Origin: RGIG4708 sp045538875
GTDB lineage: Bacteria; Bacillota; Clostridia; UMGS1810
Length of the DNA: 64,000 nucleotides
Assembly (NCBI GenBank): GCA_045538875.1
Contig: JAZQEG010000024.1
Location: 40,399-104,398 of the forward strand
Direction: 5' to 3'
A program made the translations under genes and the position numbers. The notes beneath the pieces were generated by a model. The model saw only the letters and a program-made list of their open reading frames with translations, did not search any database and had not been told where the DNA came from. This document shows, piece by piece, positions 42,385 through 49,739 of the stretch (position 1 is its first letter; the number at the start of each line of letters is the position of its first letter).

Positions 42385-42408
42385 ATTTTACGAAAGGATG
42401 AAACGTAA

Positions 42409-43053
42409 ATGGAAAATAACAGAAAAGAATTAAAGGTAATATTAGTAATCGTTGGAATTTTATTTTTAGCAGTACAAATCATAAACTACTGTGGCGTTTC
42501 AAGAATGTACACAGGGATATTACCGGATAATGAGCATTTATTATATCCTAATTATATGATTGGAACATCGGAGCTTAATATAAAAGAGGTGTTTTTTGCT
42601 TTTGAAGCAGGAATTGATAGATTTGTATCGGGTTTTGAGGATTTGACGTATCCATTAGATGAATGGAGAACGATTAGTTCTATCCAGTATGCTTCTGCAT
42701 TTATTAGAGAATCATTAGGTTGTAGTAGCGGTGGAAGTTTTGGGTTGATAGTTTATGATTTTTTTGTCTTGTTATCATACTGGTTAGTGGGTATAATAGG
42801 TGTAATTTTACTAATAATTGCAACTAAAATGAAAATAGTTTCTAGCAATGAAAATATTGAAAAAACATCAACTGACGAGGTATTAGAGGATAGAGAAAAT
42901 GAAACGACTTTTGACTATGTTAAGAAAATTGCTTTTTGCAGAAAATGCGGAGAGTCGCTTGGGGACAGCGATAAATTCTGTCGTAAGTGTGGAACAGAAA
43001 TCGTTGAAGAAGTTGTTCCTGTAGGGTCTGAAGAAAATGAAAACAAAAATTAA
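42409..43053 (+). CDS. Two-helix membrane protein with zinc ribbon, unknown
   Basis: 214 residues. A helix at about 8-26 (VILVIVGILFLAVQII), an extracytoplasmic stretch of about 90 residues, a second helix pair at about 120-140 (LLSYWLVGIIGVILLIIA), an acidic linker and a zinc ribbon (FCRKCGESLGDSDKFCRKCG). It lies 24 nt after its neighbour and shares the ribbon with the next gene. Confidence 0.7.
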   Translation: MENNRKELKVILVIVGILFLAVQIINYCGVSRMYTGILPDNEHLLYPNYMIGTSELNIKEVFFAFEAGIDRFVSGFEDLTYPLDEWRTISSIQYASAFIRESLGCSSGGSFGLIVYDFFVLLSYWLVGIIGVILLIIATKMKIVSSNENIEKTSTDEVLEDRENETTFDYVKKIAFCRKCGESLGDSDKFCRKCGTEIVEEVVPVGSEENENKN

Positions 43054-43078
43054 AGATAACATATAGGGGGAATTTTAT

Positions 43079-43948
43079 ATGGTTTGTAATAAATGTAATC
43101 ATAAATTACCTGATGACAGCGAATTTTGTCAGTATTGTGGTAGCAAAATAGAAAAAGAAAATACAAGTCAAGTAGATACAGTTGAAGAAGTTATTGTTTT
43201 TGATGAAACAACTGAAACTACAGAAATTGATTTACCTGATTTAGAAAATGCAACACCAGAAGAGGCTTTGGATGCAATAATTAAAATTCAAGCAGAAGAA
43301 ACTGTTAAGAACTTAAAAGAAAACAGCAAAAATCAACCAAACAACGAAGAATATGTTGATTTTGGCCTTGTTCCAGAAAAACCTATATACACTCTGGCTC
43401 TTATGTCTGTTGATGGAGAAAGAGAATACTTAAATCAGCTTTATACTGAAAACGGCGTTAAAATCAAGTGGAATAGGCGAGGTTCAACAAGTGTAAATGG
43501 CATTAGTGGAATGATAGATGTATATGATACATTTCTTCCATCTGGCGAACCATATAAAACAATCTATATAAATATGTATGGGGCAAAAAAATCAGAAAAA
43601 GCACCAGTTGGCTTTACACTAAACAATGTAGAAGCGAAAAAAAAGAAGAGGAAACCTAAAAAGGAAAAAAAGGTAAAAACTAAATTTTGCAGTCGTTGTG
43701 GTTCAATAATTGATAGTGAGACTAAAATTTGTTCTGGTTGTGGAAGAAAATATTTTAAGGGTGTAAAGATAACAAAGTTTTCGCTTGTTGTAATTATATT
43801 GTCTATTGTTTTATTGATATCGGTAATCATGAATATTGTTCAATATACAGAAATTGAATATTATGAGAATGATGTGGAAAATTGGATAGATTATTGCAAT
43901 GAACTGGAAGATCAAATATCAGATTTAGAGTATCAAATATGGGAATAG
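43079..43948 (+). CDS. Double zinc-ribbon, single-helix protein, unknown
   Basis: 289 residues. Zinc ribbon 1 at 1-22 (CNKCNHKLPDDSEFCQYCG), acidic linker, a globular part at about 105-185 (IYTLALMSVDGEREYLNQLY), a Lys-rich stretch, zinc ribbon 2 (FCSRCGSIIDSETKICSGCG), a membrane helix (FSLVVIILSIVLLISVIM) and a C-terminal coiled coil (NELEDQISDLEYQI). GGGGG precedes the ATG. No function is recognised. Confidence 0.7.
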   Translation: MVCNKCNHKLPDDSEFCQYCGSKIEKENTSQVDTVEEVIVFDETTETTEIDLPDLENATPEEALDAIIKIQAEETVKNLKENSKNQPNNEEYVDFGLVPEKPIYTLALMSVDGEREYLNQLYTENGVKIKWNRRGSTSVNGISGMIDVYDTFLPSGEPYKTIYINMYGAKKSEKAPVGFTLNNVEAKKKKRKPKKEKKVKTKFCSRCGSIIDSETKICSGCGRKYFKGVKITKFSLVVIILSIVLLISVIMNIVQYTEIEYYENDVENWIDYCNELEDQISDLEYQIWE

Positions 43949-44538
43949 CGAAAAATTTCTGTTATAACACAGACAAATTTTAAAATTTTAAACATTAGTT
44001 TGCCGATGATTGATATTTACATATACTGTCGGATGCGAGAAAATCCAGTATTCTCGCGGGTTCTAAGGAAAAGCGCCAAAGGAAAAACAAGTGAAAAAAT
44101 AGGGAAAAGTTAGTAGGTCCATATTATGCTTTAGCATAACAAGGTTCTCGGATACCCAACAGAAATCTGTGATTTCGTGTTGGGTGATGGTTCTTATTAT
44201 TCACTGTTCTCCTAACTTGACAAAATCATAGCGTTGCTTTAGCAACGCATCGATATGAATTCTTGCGAATTCTCGATATGTGCTTCGCACTCGATATGCA
44301 CAGGTGTGCTCGATATGTCGCTGACGCAACGAGAATTCATATCATATCGAGTTTTGAGCAAAGCGAAAACATATCGATTTACGAAGTAAAATATCGAGCA
44401 AACTTTAGTTTGCATATCGACAAAAGTTGGTTGCATCTAAACCTTATGCCTCGCAATTAATAAATTTAAGGTAAAAACATATAGAATATCTGTTTAAATA
44501 AATAGTTGGTTGTAAATTAAATATAAGGATTGAATATT
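43949..44538. other. Structured intergenic region right of the island
   Basis: 590 bp without a gene. Hairpins GCGAGAA/TTCTCGC near 44036-44059 and CCCAACA/TGTTGGG near 44155-44184 precede an outer pair AAGTTAG (about 44106) with CTAACTT (about 44211), and then comes the regular hairpin array at 44231-44420. Confidence 0.6.
44231..44420. repeat. Inverted 4+4 hairpin array with TCGATATG/CATATCGA separators
   Basis: TCGATATG occurs at 44250, 44273, 44291 and 44310; its complement CATATCGA (one copy AATATCGA) at 44343, 44370, 44390 and 44413. Between them are short different hairpins: GAATTC-TTGC-GAATTC, GTGC-TTC-GCAC, GCACA-GG-TGTGC, GTTTT-n-AAAAC, TTTAC-GAA-GTAAA, GCAAACT-TT-AGTTTGC; GCGTTGC-TTTA-GCAACGC lies in front. 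The whole is symmetrical about 44325. Confidence 0.85.
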
Positions 44539-45123
44539 ATGTCAAAGAAAAACGAACGAAATACCAAGGGTAAAATTATCACGGCTGCGTGGGATTTGTT
44601 TTATGAGCAGGGGTATGAAAATACAACTGTTGAAGAAATAATTGAAAGGTCTAAAACATCAAGAGGCTCTTTTTATCATTATTTTGAAGGTAAAGATGCA
44701 CTTTTGAGTTCGCTCTCATATATGTTTGACGAAAAATATGCACAGCTCAAGGATGAACTGACAGAAGATATGCACAGTTTTGATAAGCTTATGTTTTTAA
44801 ACAGAGAACTGTTTTTTATGATAGAAAACAGCATTTCTCTGGATTTGCTTGCTAAACTCTATTCTTCACAGTTGACAACAAAAGGCGAACGGCATTTATT
44901 AGACCACAACAGAATTTATTATAAACTTTTACGCAGTATTTTTTACGATGGTCAAAAGAGGGGACAAATTACAAAAAAGCTCTCGGTAAATGAGCTTGTA
45001 AGAGTGTATGCCCTTTGCGAACGAGCCTTTTTGTATGACTGGTGCCTTAGTAACGGCGACTATTCGTTAACCAAATATGCAGGTGAAATGTTTCCAATAT
45101 TTTTAGAAAAATTTAAAATTTAA
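44539..45123 (+). CDS. TetR/AcrR family regulator
   Basis: 194 residues. The N-terminal TetR helix-turn-helix is clear (KIITAAWDLFYEQGYENTTVEEI, SRGSFYHYFEGKDALL); the C-terminal ligand domain is divergent. ATG 44539 follows AAGGA. A perfect 18-bp palindrome lies between it and putP, suggesting control of putP and perhaps itself. Confidence 0.9.
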   Translation: MSKKNERNTKGKIITAAWDLFYEQGYENTTVEEIIERSKTSRGSFYHYFEGKDALLSSLSYMFDEKYAQLKDELTEDMHSFDKLMFLNRELFFMIENSISLDLLAKLYSSQLTTKGERHLLDHNRIYYKLLRSIFYDGQKRGQITKKLSVNELVRVYALCERAFLYDWCLSNGDYSLTKYAGEMFPIFLEKFKI

Positions 45124-45208
45124 TTTTATCATACTTTTTTGTTTGCAAAATAGTACAGTTAATAAACACTGTATATTTAAAGGTTTAATATAATTTTTTA
45201 TCACAAAA

Positions 45209-45226
45209 TACAGAATACATTCTGTA
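45209..45226. promoter_or_regulatory. Operator palindrome upstream of putP
   Basis: TACAGAAT-AC-ATTCTGTA, an 18-bp perfect dyad, followed by two more ATTCT half-sites at 45231 and 45243. It lies just upstream of the putP promoter. Confidence 0.65.
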
Positions 45227-45238
45227 TTTTATTCTGTA

Positions 45239-45267
45239 TTGCATTCTTACAAAAAGTGTGTTATAAT
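45239..45267 (+). promoter_or_regulatory. putP promoter
   Basis: TTGCAT, 17 bp, TATAAT, 29 bp before the putP ATG. Confidence 0.75.
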
Positions 45268-45296
45268 ACCAAAGAACTTATTAAGGAGGTATTATT

Positions 45297-46859
45297 ATGA
45301 GTGGTCAGTCAATTCAGATTTTGATTGCTATGGTTGTATATATGATCGCAGTAATCATTATTGGTGTTGTTTTTGCAAAAAGAGCAAATGTAAGCTCTGA
45401 AAACTATTATTTGGGAGGTCGTTCATTAGGTCCATGGGTAACGGCTATGAGTGCCGAAGCGTCTGATATGAGCGGTTGGCTTTTAATGGGGCTTCCGGGT
45501 GTTGCATACTGGTGCGGACTTGCAGATGCTGCATGGACAGCAATTGGTCTTGCAATTGGTACATATTTAAACTGGTTAATAGTATCAAAAAGGCTTCGTC
45601 GCTACAGTATCAGAGCCAATAACTCTATTACTTTGCCCGAATTTTTTTCAAACCGTTTCCGTGAAAACAAAAAGGTTATTATGACCGTAGCTGCACTTTT
45701 CATTTTGGTGTTTTTTACGGTTTATGCGTCTAGCTGTTTTGTAACATGCGGCAAACTGTTTTCCACTTTGTTTGGTCTGCCTTATGTATCTATGATGCTT
45801 CTTGGTGCTGTATTTGTGTTGGTTTACACTATTCTTGGCGGATTTTTGGCAGAGAGTGCATCTGACTTTATGCAGGGCATAGTTATGATTATTGCACTTG
45901 CAGTAATTGTTATTATCAGCACATTGCAGGCAGGCGGCGTTGGCCAGGTAATTGAAAACGCAAGAGAAATCCCCGGATTTTTTGAATTTTTTGGTTTAGC
46001 CACACCCGCAGTTGATGAATTGGGTCAGCAGATTGTTTCTAACGGCGCTCCGGTGTTTGGTGACAAATCGCCCTATGGTATATTAACGGTTTGCTCAATG
46101 CTTGCATGGGGGTTAGGATACTTTGGTATGCCACAGGTACTTCTTCGTTTTATGGCAATCCGTAAGGAAGAAGAACTCAAACGCTCAAGAAGAATTGCTA
46201 TGATTTGGGTTGTTATTTCGCTGACAGTTGCAGTTTTCATTGGTATTGTAGGAAGACAGTTATTCCCTACAGAGCACCTTAGCGCATCCTCGGCAGAAAA
46301 CATCTTTATTACACTTGCAACAAGTTCGCTCCCCGCTATTTTGGCAGGTTTTGTTATGGCTGGTATTTTGGCTGCCACTATTAGTTCATCTGACTCTTAT
46401 CTTTTGATTGCAGCTTCTGCAGTTGCAAAAAACATTTTTCAGGGTGTTTGCAAAAAAGATGCTACAGATAAACAGGTTATGCTTGTTTCGAGAATCACAC
46501 TTTTGGCAATCGCTATAATTGCTGCTGTTATTGCATTGGACGAAAACAGCGTTATTTTTAAAGTTGTTTCATTTGCATGGGCAGGATTTGGCGCAACATT
46601 TGGCCCATTAATGTTATTCTCTTTGTTTTGGAAGAGAACAACAAGAGGCGGCGCAATTGCCGGTATGGTAGGCGGTGCTGCAATGGTATTTTTGTGGAAA
46701 CTTGTAATCAGTAAATTAGGCGGTGTGTTTGCAATTTACGAACTTCTCCCGGCATTTATATTCTCATCACTTATTATTGTTGTTGTATCGCTTGTAACAA
46801 AAGCACCTTCAAAAGAGATTGAAGAGGATTTTGAAGCTGTAAGGTCTGGAAAGCAATAA
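45297..46859 (+). CDS. putP: Sodium/proline symporter
   Basis: A 520-residue secondary transporter of the SSS family. About 13 hydrophobic helices; family motifs YYLGGRSLGPWVTAMSAEASDMSGW, here with key blocks GGRSLG and SAEASDMSGW, and MAGILAATISSSDSYLL, which includes the Na+-site serines. Length and sequence fit PutP rather than pantothenate or glucose members. AAGGAGG precedes the ATG. Confidence 0.9.
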   Translation: MSGQSIQILIAMVVYMIAVIIIGVVFAKRANVSSENYYLGGRSLGPWVTAMSAEASDMSGWLLMGLPGVAYWCGLADAAWTAIGLAIGTYLNWLIVSKRLRRYSIRANNSITLPEFFSNRFRENKKVIMTVAALFILVFFTVYASSCFVTCGKLFSTLFGLPYVSMMLLGAVFVLVYTILGGFLAESASDFMQGIVMIIALAVIVIISTLQAGGVGQVIENAREIPGFFEFFGLATPAVDELGQQIVSNGAPVFGDKSPYGILTVCSMLAWGLGYFGMPQVLLRFMAIRKEEELKRSRRIAMIWVVISLTVAVFIGIVGRQLFPTEHLSASSAENIFITLATSSLPAILAGFVMAGILAATISSSDSYLLIAASAVAKNIFQGVCKKDATDKQVMLVSRITLLAIAIIAAVIALDENSVIFKVVSFAWAGFGATFGPLMLFSLFWKRTTRGGAIAGMVGGAAMVFLWKLVISKLGGVFAIYELLPAFIFSSLIIVVVSLVTKAPSKEIEEDFEAVRSGKQ

Positions 46860-46878
46860 AAATTTTATTATAATAATT

Positions 46879-46911
46879 AAAAAAGACAATTCCAACGGAT
46901 TGTCTTTTTTG
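46879..46911 (+). terminator. putP terminator
   Basis: AAAAAGACAAT, loop, ATTGTCTTTTTT about 20 nt past the stop. Confidence 0.85.
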
Positions 46912-46920
46912 TGTACTGTG

Positions 46921-47026
46921 TAGTGCGACAGGTTGCAGGCGGGCTGTCGCCCGTCAAAACCGACAAGCTGTAAGATTTCAAAAATTTCAGATGTCAGGCA
47001 TTGAGAGTTCGAATCCTGTCACACTA
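46921..47026 (+). repeat. Palindromic element with tRNA T-arm-like ends, copy B
   Basis: 106 bp from TAGTGCGACAGG to CCTGTCACACTA. The inside (CGGGCTGTCGCCCG hairpin; GATTTCAAAAATTTCAGATG) matches 10738-10841 in reverse with a handful of changes. Confidence 0.8.
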
Positions 47027-47058
47027 AAATATACGGAAATAAAAAGGTGATAATTAAA

Positions 47059-47490
47059 ATGAAAAAACAATTTAAATTTGTAACTTGTATAATTTGCTCT
47101 GTGGTACTTTGCCTTTGCTTTGCTTCGTGTGCAAGCGAGCCTAATATCGACGATTTATGGGAAACTGCAACATACACCTCAGATACTACACTTGGAAGTG
47201 GCAATAACACTGTATATGTTGAGGTTGAGGCAGGCAGCAAAAAAGTAACCTTTACAATTAATACCGACACACAAACAGTAGGAGATGCTCTAAAAGAGCA
47301 CAATCTTATTTCGGGTGATGATGGTCCTTATGGGCTTTATGTAAAATCTGTAAACGGAATTGTTGCAGATTACGACATTGACCAAAGTTACTGGTCATTT
47401 AACAAAAATGGTGAGTATATGTCAACAGGAGTGGACATAACACAATTTGAAACCGGTGAAAGCTTTGAGCTTGTTTATACAAAACAATAA
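47059..47490 (+). CDS. DUF4430 lipoprotein
   Basis: 143 residues. Lipoprotein signal with lipobox FASC at about residue 23, then a DUF4430-type domain (TVGDALKEHNLISGD, YGLYVKSVNGIVADYD, SYWSFNKNGEYMSTGVD). The fold is shared with the cobalamin-binding C-terminal part of intrinsic factor-like proteins and is often found next to corrinoid or wall-surface systems; ligand here is unknown. ATG 47059 follows AAGGTGA. Confidence 0.85.
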   Translation: MKKQFKFVTCIICSVVLCLCFASCASEPNIDDLWETATYTSDTTLGSGNNTVYVEVEAGSKKVTFTINTDTQTVGDALKEHNLISGDDGPYGLYVKSVNGIVADYDIDQSYWSFNKNGEYMSTGVDITQFETGESFELVYTKQ

Positions 47491-47575
47491 AATGTTTTAA
47501 GCTTGAGTCAACAAGTCATAACATATATTGTGGTATCCAAGAAAGTTAAACTTGAATTTATGGAGATGAATTAAT

Positions 47576-48013
47576 ATGAATAGTACAATAAGAGCTATGA
47601 CTAAAAAAGATAAAGCCGTTGTTCTTGAAATGATGAGGTTGTTTTACGCTTCACCGGCAGTATTTACCAATGGTTCGGAGGAGATTTTTTCTAATGATAT
47701 AGAAAATTGCATTAATGAAAACCCCTACTTGGAAGGATTTATAATAGAAGATTCAAAATGCATACAAGGGTATGCGATGATTGCAAAAAGCTTTTCAACT
47801 GAATTTGGCAAACCTTGCATCTGGATTGAGGACTTGTATATTAAAGACAGATACAGAGGTTCAGGCATCGGTGATATGTTTATGCAATTTATCACAAAAA
47901 AGTATACTGATTGCATTTTCAGGCTGGAAGTAGAAGATGAAAATGAAAGGGCTGTAAATTTATATAAAAAACACGGCTTTACAGCTTTGCCATATTTGGA
48001 AATGAAAAAGTAA
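47576..48013 (+). CDS. GNAT family N-acetyltransferase
   Basis: 145 residues. The acetyl-CoA loop is DRYRGSGIGDMFMQF, preceded by the beta strand IWIEDLYIKD and followed by LEVEDENERAVNLYKKHGF. Substrate cannot be told. The gene is followed within 55 nt by a phosphatase gene on the same strand. Confidence 0.9.
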   Translation: MNSTIRAMTKKDKAVVLEMMRLFYASPAVFTNGSEEIFSNDIENCINENPYLEGFIIEDSKCIQGYAMIAKSFSTEFGKPCIWIEDLYIKDRYRGSGIGDMFMQFITKKYTDCIFRLEVEDENERAVNLYKKHGFTALPYLEMKK

Positions 48014-48065
48014 CTTGATAAAATTATATGTGTGTCAAAATTTGCAGAAAAAATGGAGTAGCTTT

Positions 48066-48521
48066 ATGACAAGTGTTTTATTTATATGCCACGGCAATAT
48101 ATGCCGAAGCCCTATGGCAGAATTTGTTTTTAAGGATATGGTTGAAAAAATGGGCAGAAGTGATGAATTTAATGTAGCTTCTGCCGCTACGAGCTATGAG
48201 GAGATAGGAAATCCCGTTCACCACGGAACAGCAAAAATTTTGGATGAACTGAGAATATCGTACGCCAATAAGCGTGCAATACATTTGGAAAAATCTGATT
48301 ATGAAAAATATGATTATTTAGTTTGTATGGACGATTTGAATGTGCGTAACACCTTAAGGATTGTAGGTAGTGACAACGAGAAAAAGATATATAAATTACT
48401 TGATTTTGCCCATTCAGGCAGAGATGTTGCTGACCCGTGGTATACAGGGGATTTCGACGCAACATATCGGGATGTCTTAAAAGGTTGCAAGGGTCTTTTG
48501 AAACATATAGACAGCAAATAG
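48066..48521 (+). CDS. Low-molecular-weight protein-tyrosine-phosphatase
   Basis: 151 residues. The P-loop CHGNICRSPMAE (C-x5-R-S) is at residue 8 and the general-acid aspartate in DPWYTGDFDATY near the C-terminus. ATG 48066 follows GGAG. Such enzymes often remove phosphate from wall or capsule tyrosine kinases, but no kinase is here. Confidence 0.93.
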   Translation: MTSVLFICHGNICRSPMAEFVFKDMVEKMGRSDEFNVASAATSYEEIGNPVHHGTAKILDELRISYANKRAIHLEKSDYEKYDYLVCMDDLNVRNTLRIVGSDNEKKIYKLLDFAHSGRDVADPWYTGDFDATYRDVLKGCKGLLKHIDSK

Positions 48522-48611
48522 ATTTATCAAGTAACCAATTGTATGTGAACACGAGAGGGGAATCTAAACATTACATCTCACAATAACACATTCAGAAAAG
48601 AGGAATAACAT

Positions 48612-49061
48612 ATGAAATTTGTATTACAAAGAGTACTCGAAGCAAAGGTAGAGGTTGACGGCGAAATTAAGGGTAAAATCGGCAAAGGATATTTGTTGCT
48701 TGTTGGTGTATCCAATGAGGATACTGCCGAGATTGCCGACAAAATGATACAAAAGGTTGCAAAGCTTCGCATTTTTGAAGACCAAAACGGTAAAACAAAC
48801 TTGAGTATAGACCAAATTGGGGGAGAGATACTTGTAGTGTCGCAATTTACCCTTTATGCCGATTGCAAAAAAGGCAACCGCCCAAGCTTTACAAATGCAG
48901 GCAGCCCTGCATTGGCAGAGGAGTTGTATGAATACATACTAAATAGATGCACACAGCTGTTTTGTAACACACAGTGCGGTGTTTTTGGTGCAGATATGAA
49001 GGTGTCACTTGTCAATGATGGCCCTTTTACACTTGTGCTAGACAGTAGTGACATACTTTAA
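48612..49061 (+). CDS. dtd: D-aminoacyl-tRNA deacylase
   Basis: 149 residues. Frees tRNA from D-amino acids. The catalytic motifs VSQFTLYADCKKGNRPSF and FTNAGSP (Gly-cisPro region NRPSFTNA) are intact. Length is typical. It ends before a strong terminator, so hydrogenase transcription starts anew. Confidence 0.95.
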   Translation: MKFVLQRVLEAKVEVDGEIKGKIGKGYLLLVGVSNEDTAEIADKMIQKVAKLRIFEDQNGKTNLSIDQIGGEILVVSQFTLYADCKKGNRPSFTNAGSPALAEELYEYILNRCTQLFCNTQCGVFGADMKVSLVNDGPFTLVLDSSDIL

Positions 49062-49071
49062 TAACAACAGT

Positions 49072-49102
49072 AAAAACCACCATATAAACGGTGGTTTTTT
49101 TG
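49072..49102 (+). terminator. dtd terminator
   Basis: AAAAACCAC, loop, GTGGTTTTTTT. Confidence 0.85.
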
Positions 49103-49117
49103 TGTAATATGACACAA

Positions 49118-49133
49118 TGTGAAATTTTTCACA
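49118..49133. promoter_or_regulatory. Rex operator of the hydrogenase operon
   Basis: TGTGAA-ATTT-TTCACA, a perfect dyad identical in form to the Bacillus-type Rex site (TGTGAAnnnnTTCACA), 120 bp before the first hydrogenase gene. rex lies at 36778. Confidence 0.8.
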
Positions 49134-49253
49134 TAAAAGCTTTATTTTTTTGCCCAAATATGATATCATTAAGTAGACTGGATGTTATGTGCACCATGTT
49201 ATAATTTTATATTATGCATATATAATTATGCAATATATTTGGAGGATTGTTGT

Positions 49254-49739
49254 ATGGCTCATATTAGTGAAGCAGGAGTTAAAAAGATTTGCGAAATTTG
49301 CGACAGATACGCGAACGAAAAAACCCCACTTATGATGATTTTGAGTGACATTCAAAATGAATATGGCTACATTCCGCTTGATGTTCAGCAGATTGTATCC
49401 GAAAAAACAGGTATTTCCGTTGCGGAAATATACGGTGTTGTTACATTTTATTCATTTTTTTCGCTCAATCCAAAGGGTAAGTATGTAATAGGATGCTGTA
49501 TGGGTACAGCTTGTTACGTAAAAGGTGCACAGCTTGTTATGGACAAATTTTGCGAAATTCTTGGCATTAAACCAGGCGAAACCACCAAAGACGGTATGTT
49601 TACCATTGATGCACTCAGATGCATAGGTGCGTGTGGTATTGCACCTGCAGTTACCATTAACGGAAAGGTATATCCAAAGCTTTCTGTTGATCAGGTTGCA
49701 GGAATTATTGACAGTTATCGTTCAGGAGGTGTAAATTAA
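49254..49739 (+). CDS. NADH-dependent hydrogenase, NuoE-like [2Fe-2S] subunit
   Basis: 161 residues, the HydC/HndA-type subunit of a trimeric electron-confurcating hydrogenase. Helical N-terminal half and a thioredoxin-like [2Fe-2S] domain with four cysteines: CCMGTACY and RCIGACGIAP. TTGGAGG precedes the ATG at 49254. Its stop overlaps the next start (TAATG). Confidence 0.92.
   Translation: MAHISEAGVKKICEICDRYANEKTPLMMILSDIQNEYGYIPLDVQQIVSEKTGISVAEIYGVVTFYSFFSLNPKGKYVIGCCMGTACYVKGAQLVMDKFCEILGIKPGETTKDGMFTIDALRCIGACGIAPAVTINGKVYPKLSVDQVAGIIDSYRSGGVN

Noticed and set aside
44231..44420. CRISPR array
   Set aside because: The repeated words are only 8 bp and change orientation at the centre; the spacers are themselves hairpins of 10-20 bp, and no cas genes are near.
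46921..47026. Site-specific insertion of a large element ending at a tRNA-like sequence
   Set aside because: Only about 106 bp lie between the ends and there is no integrase or cargo, so a small repeat explains it better.
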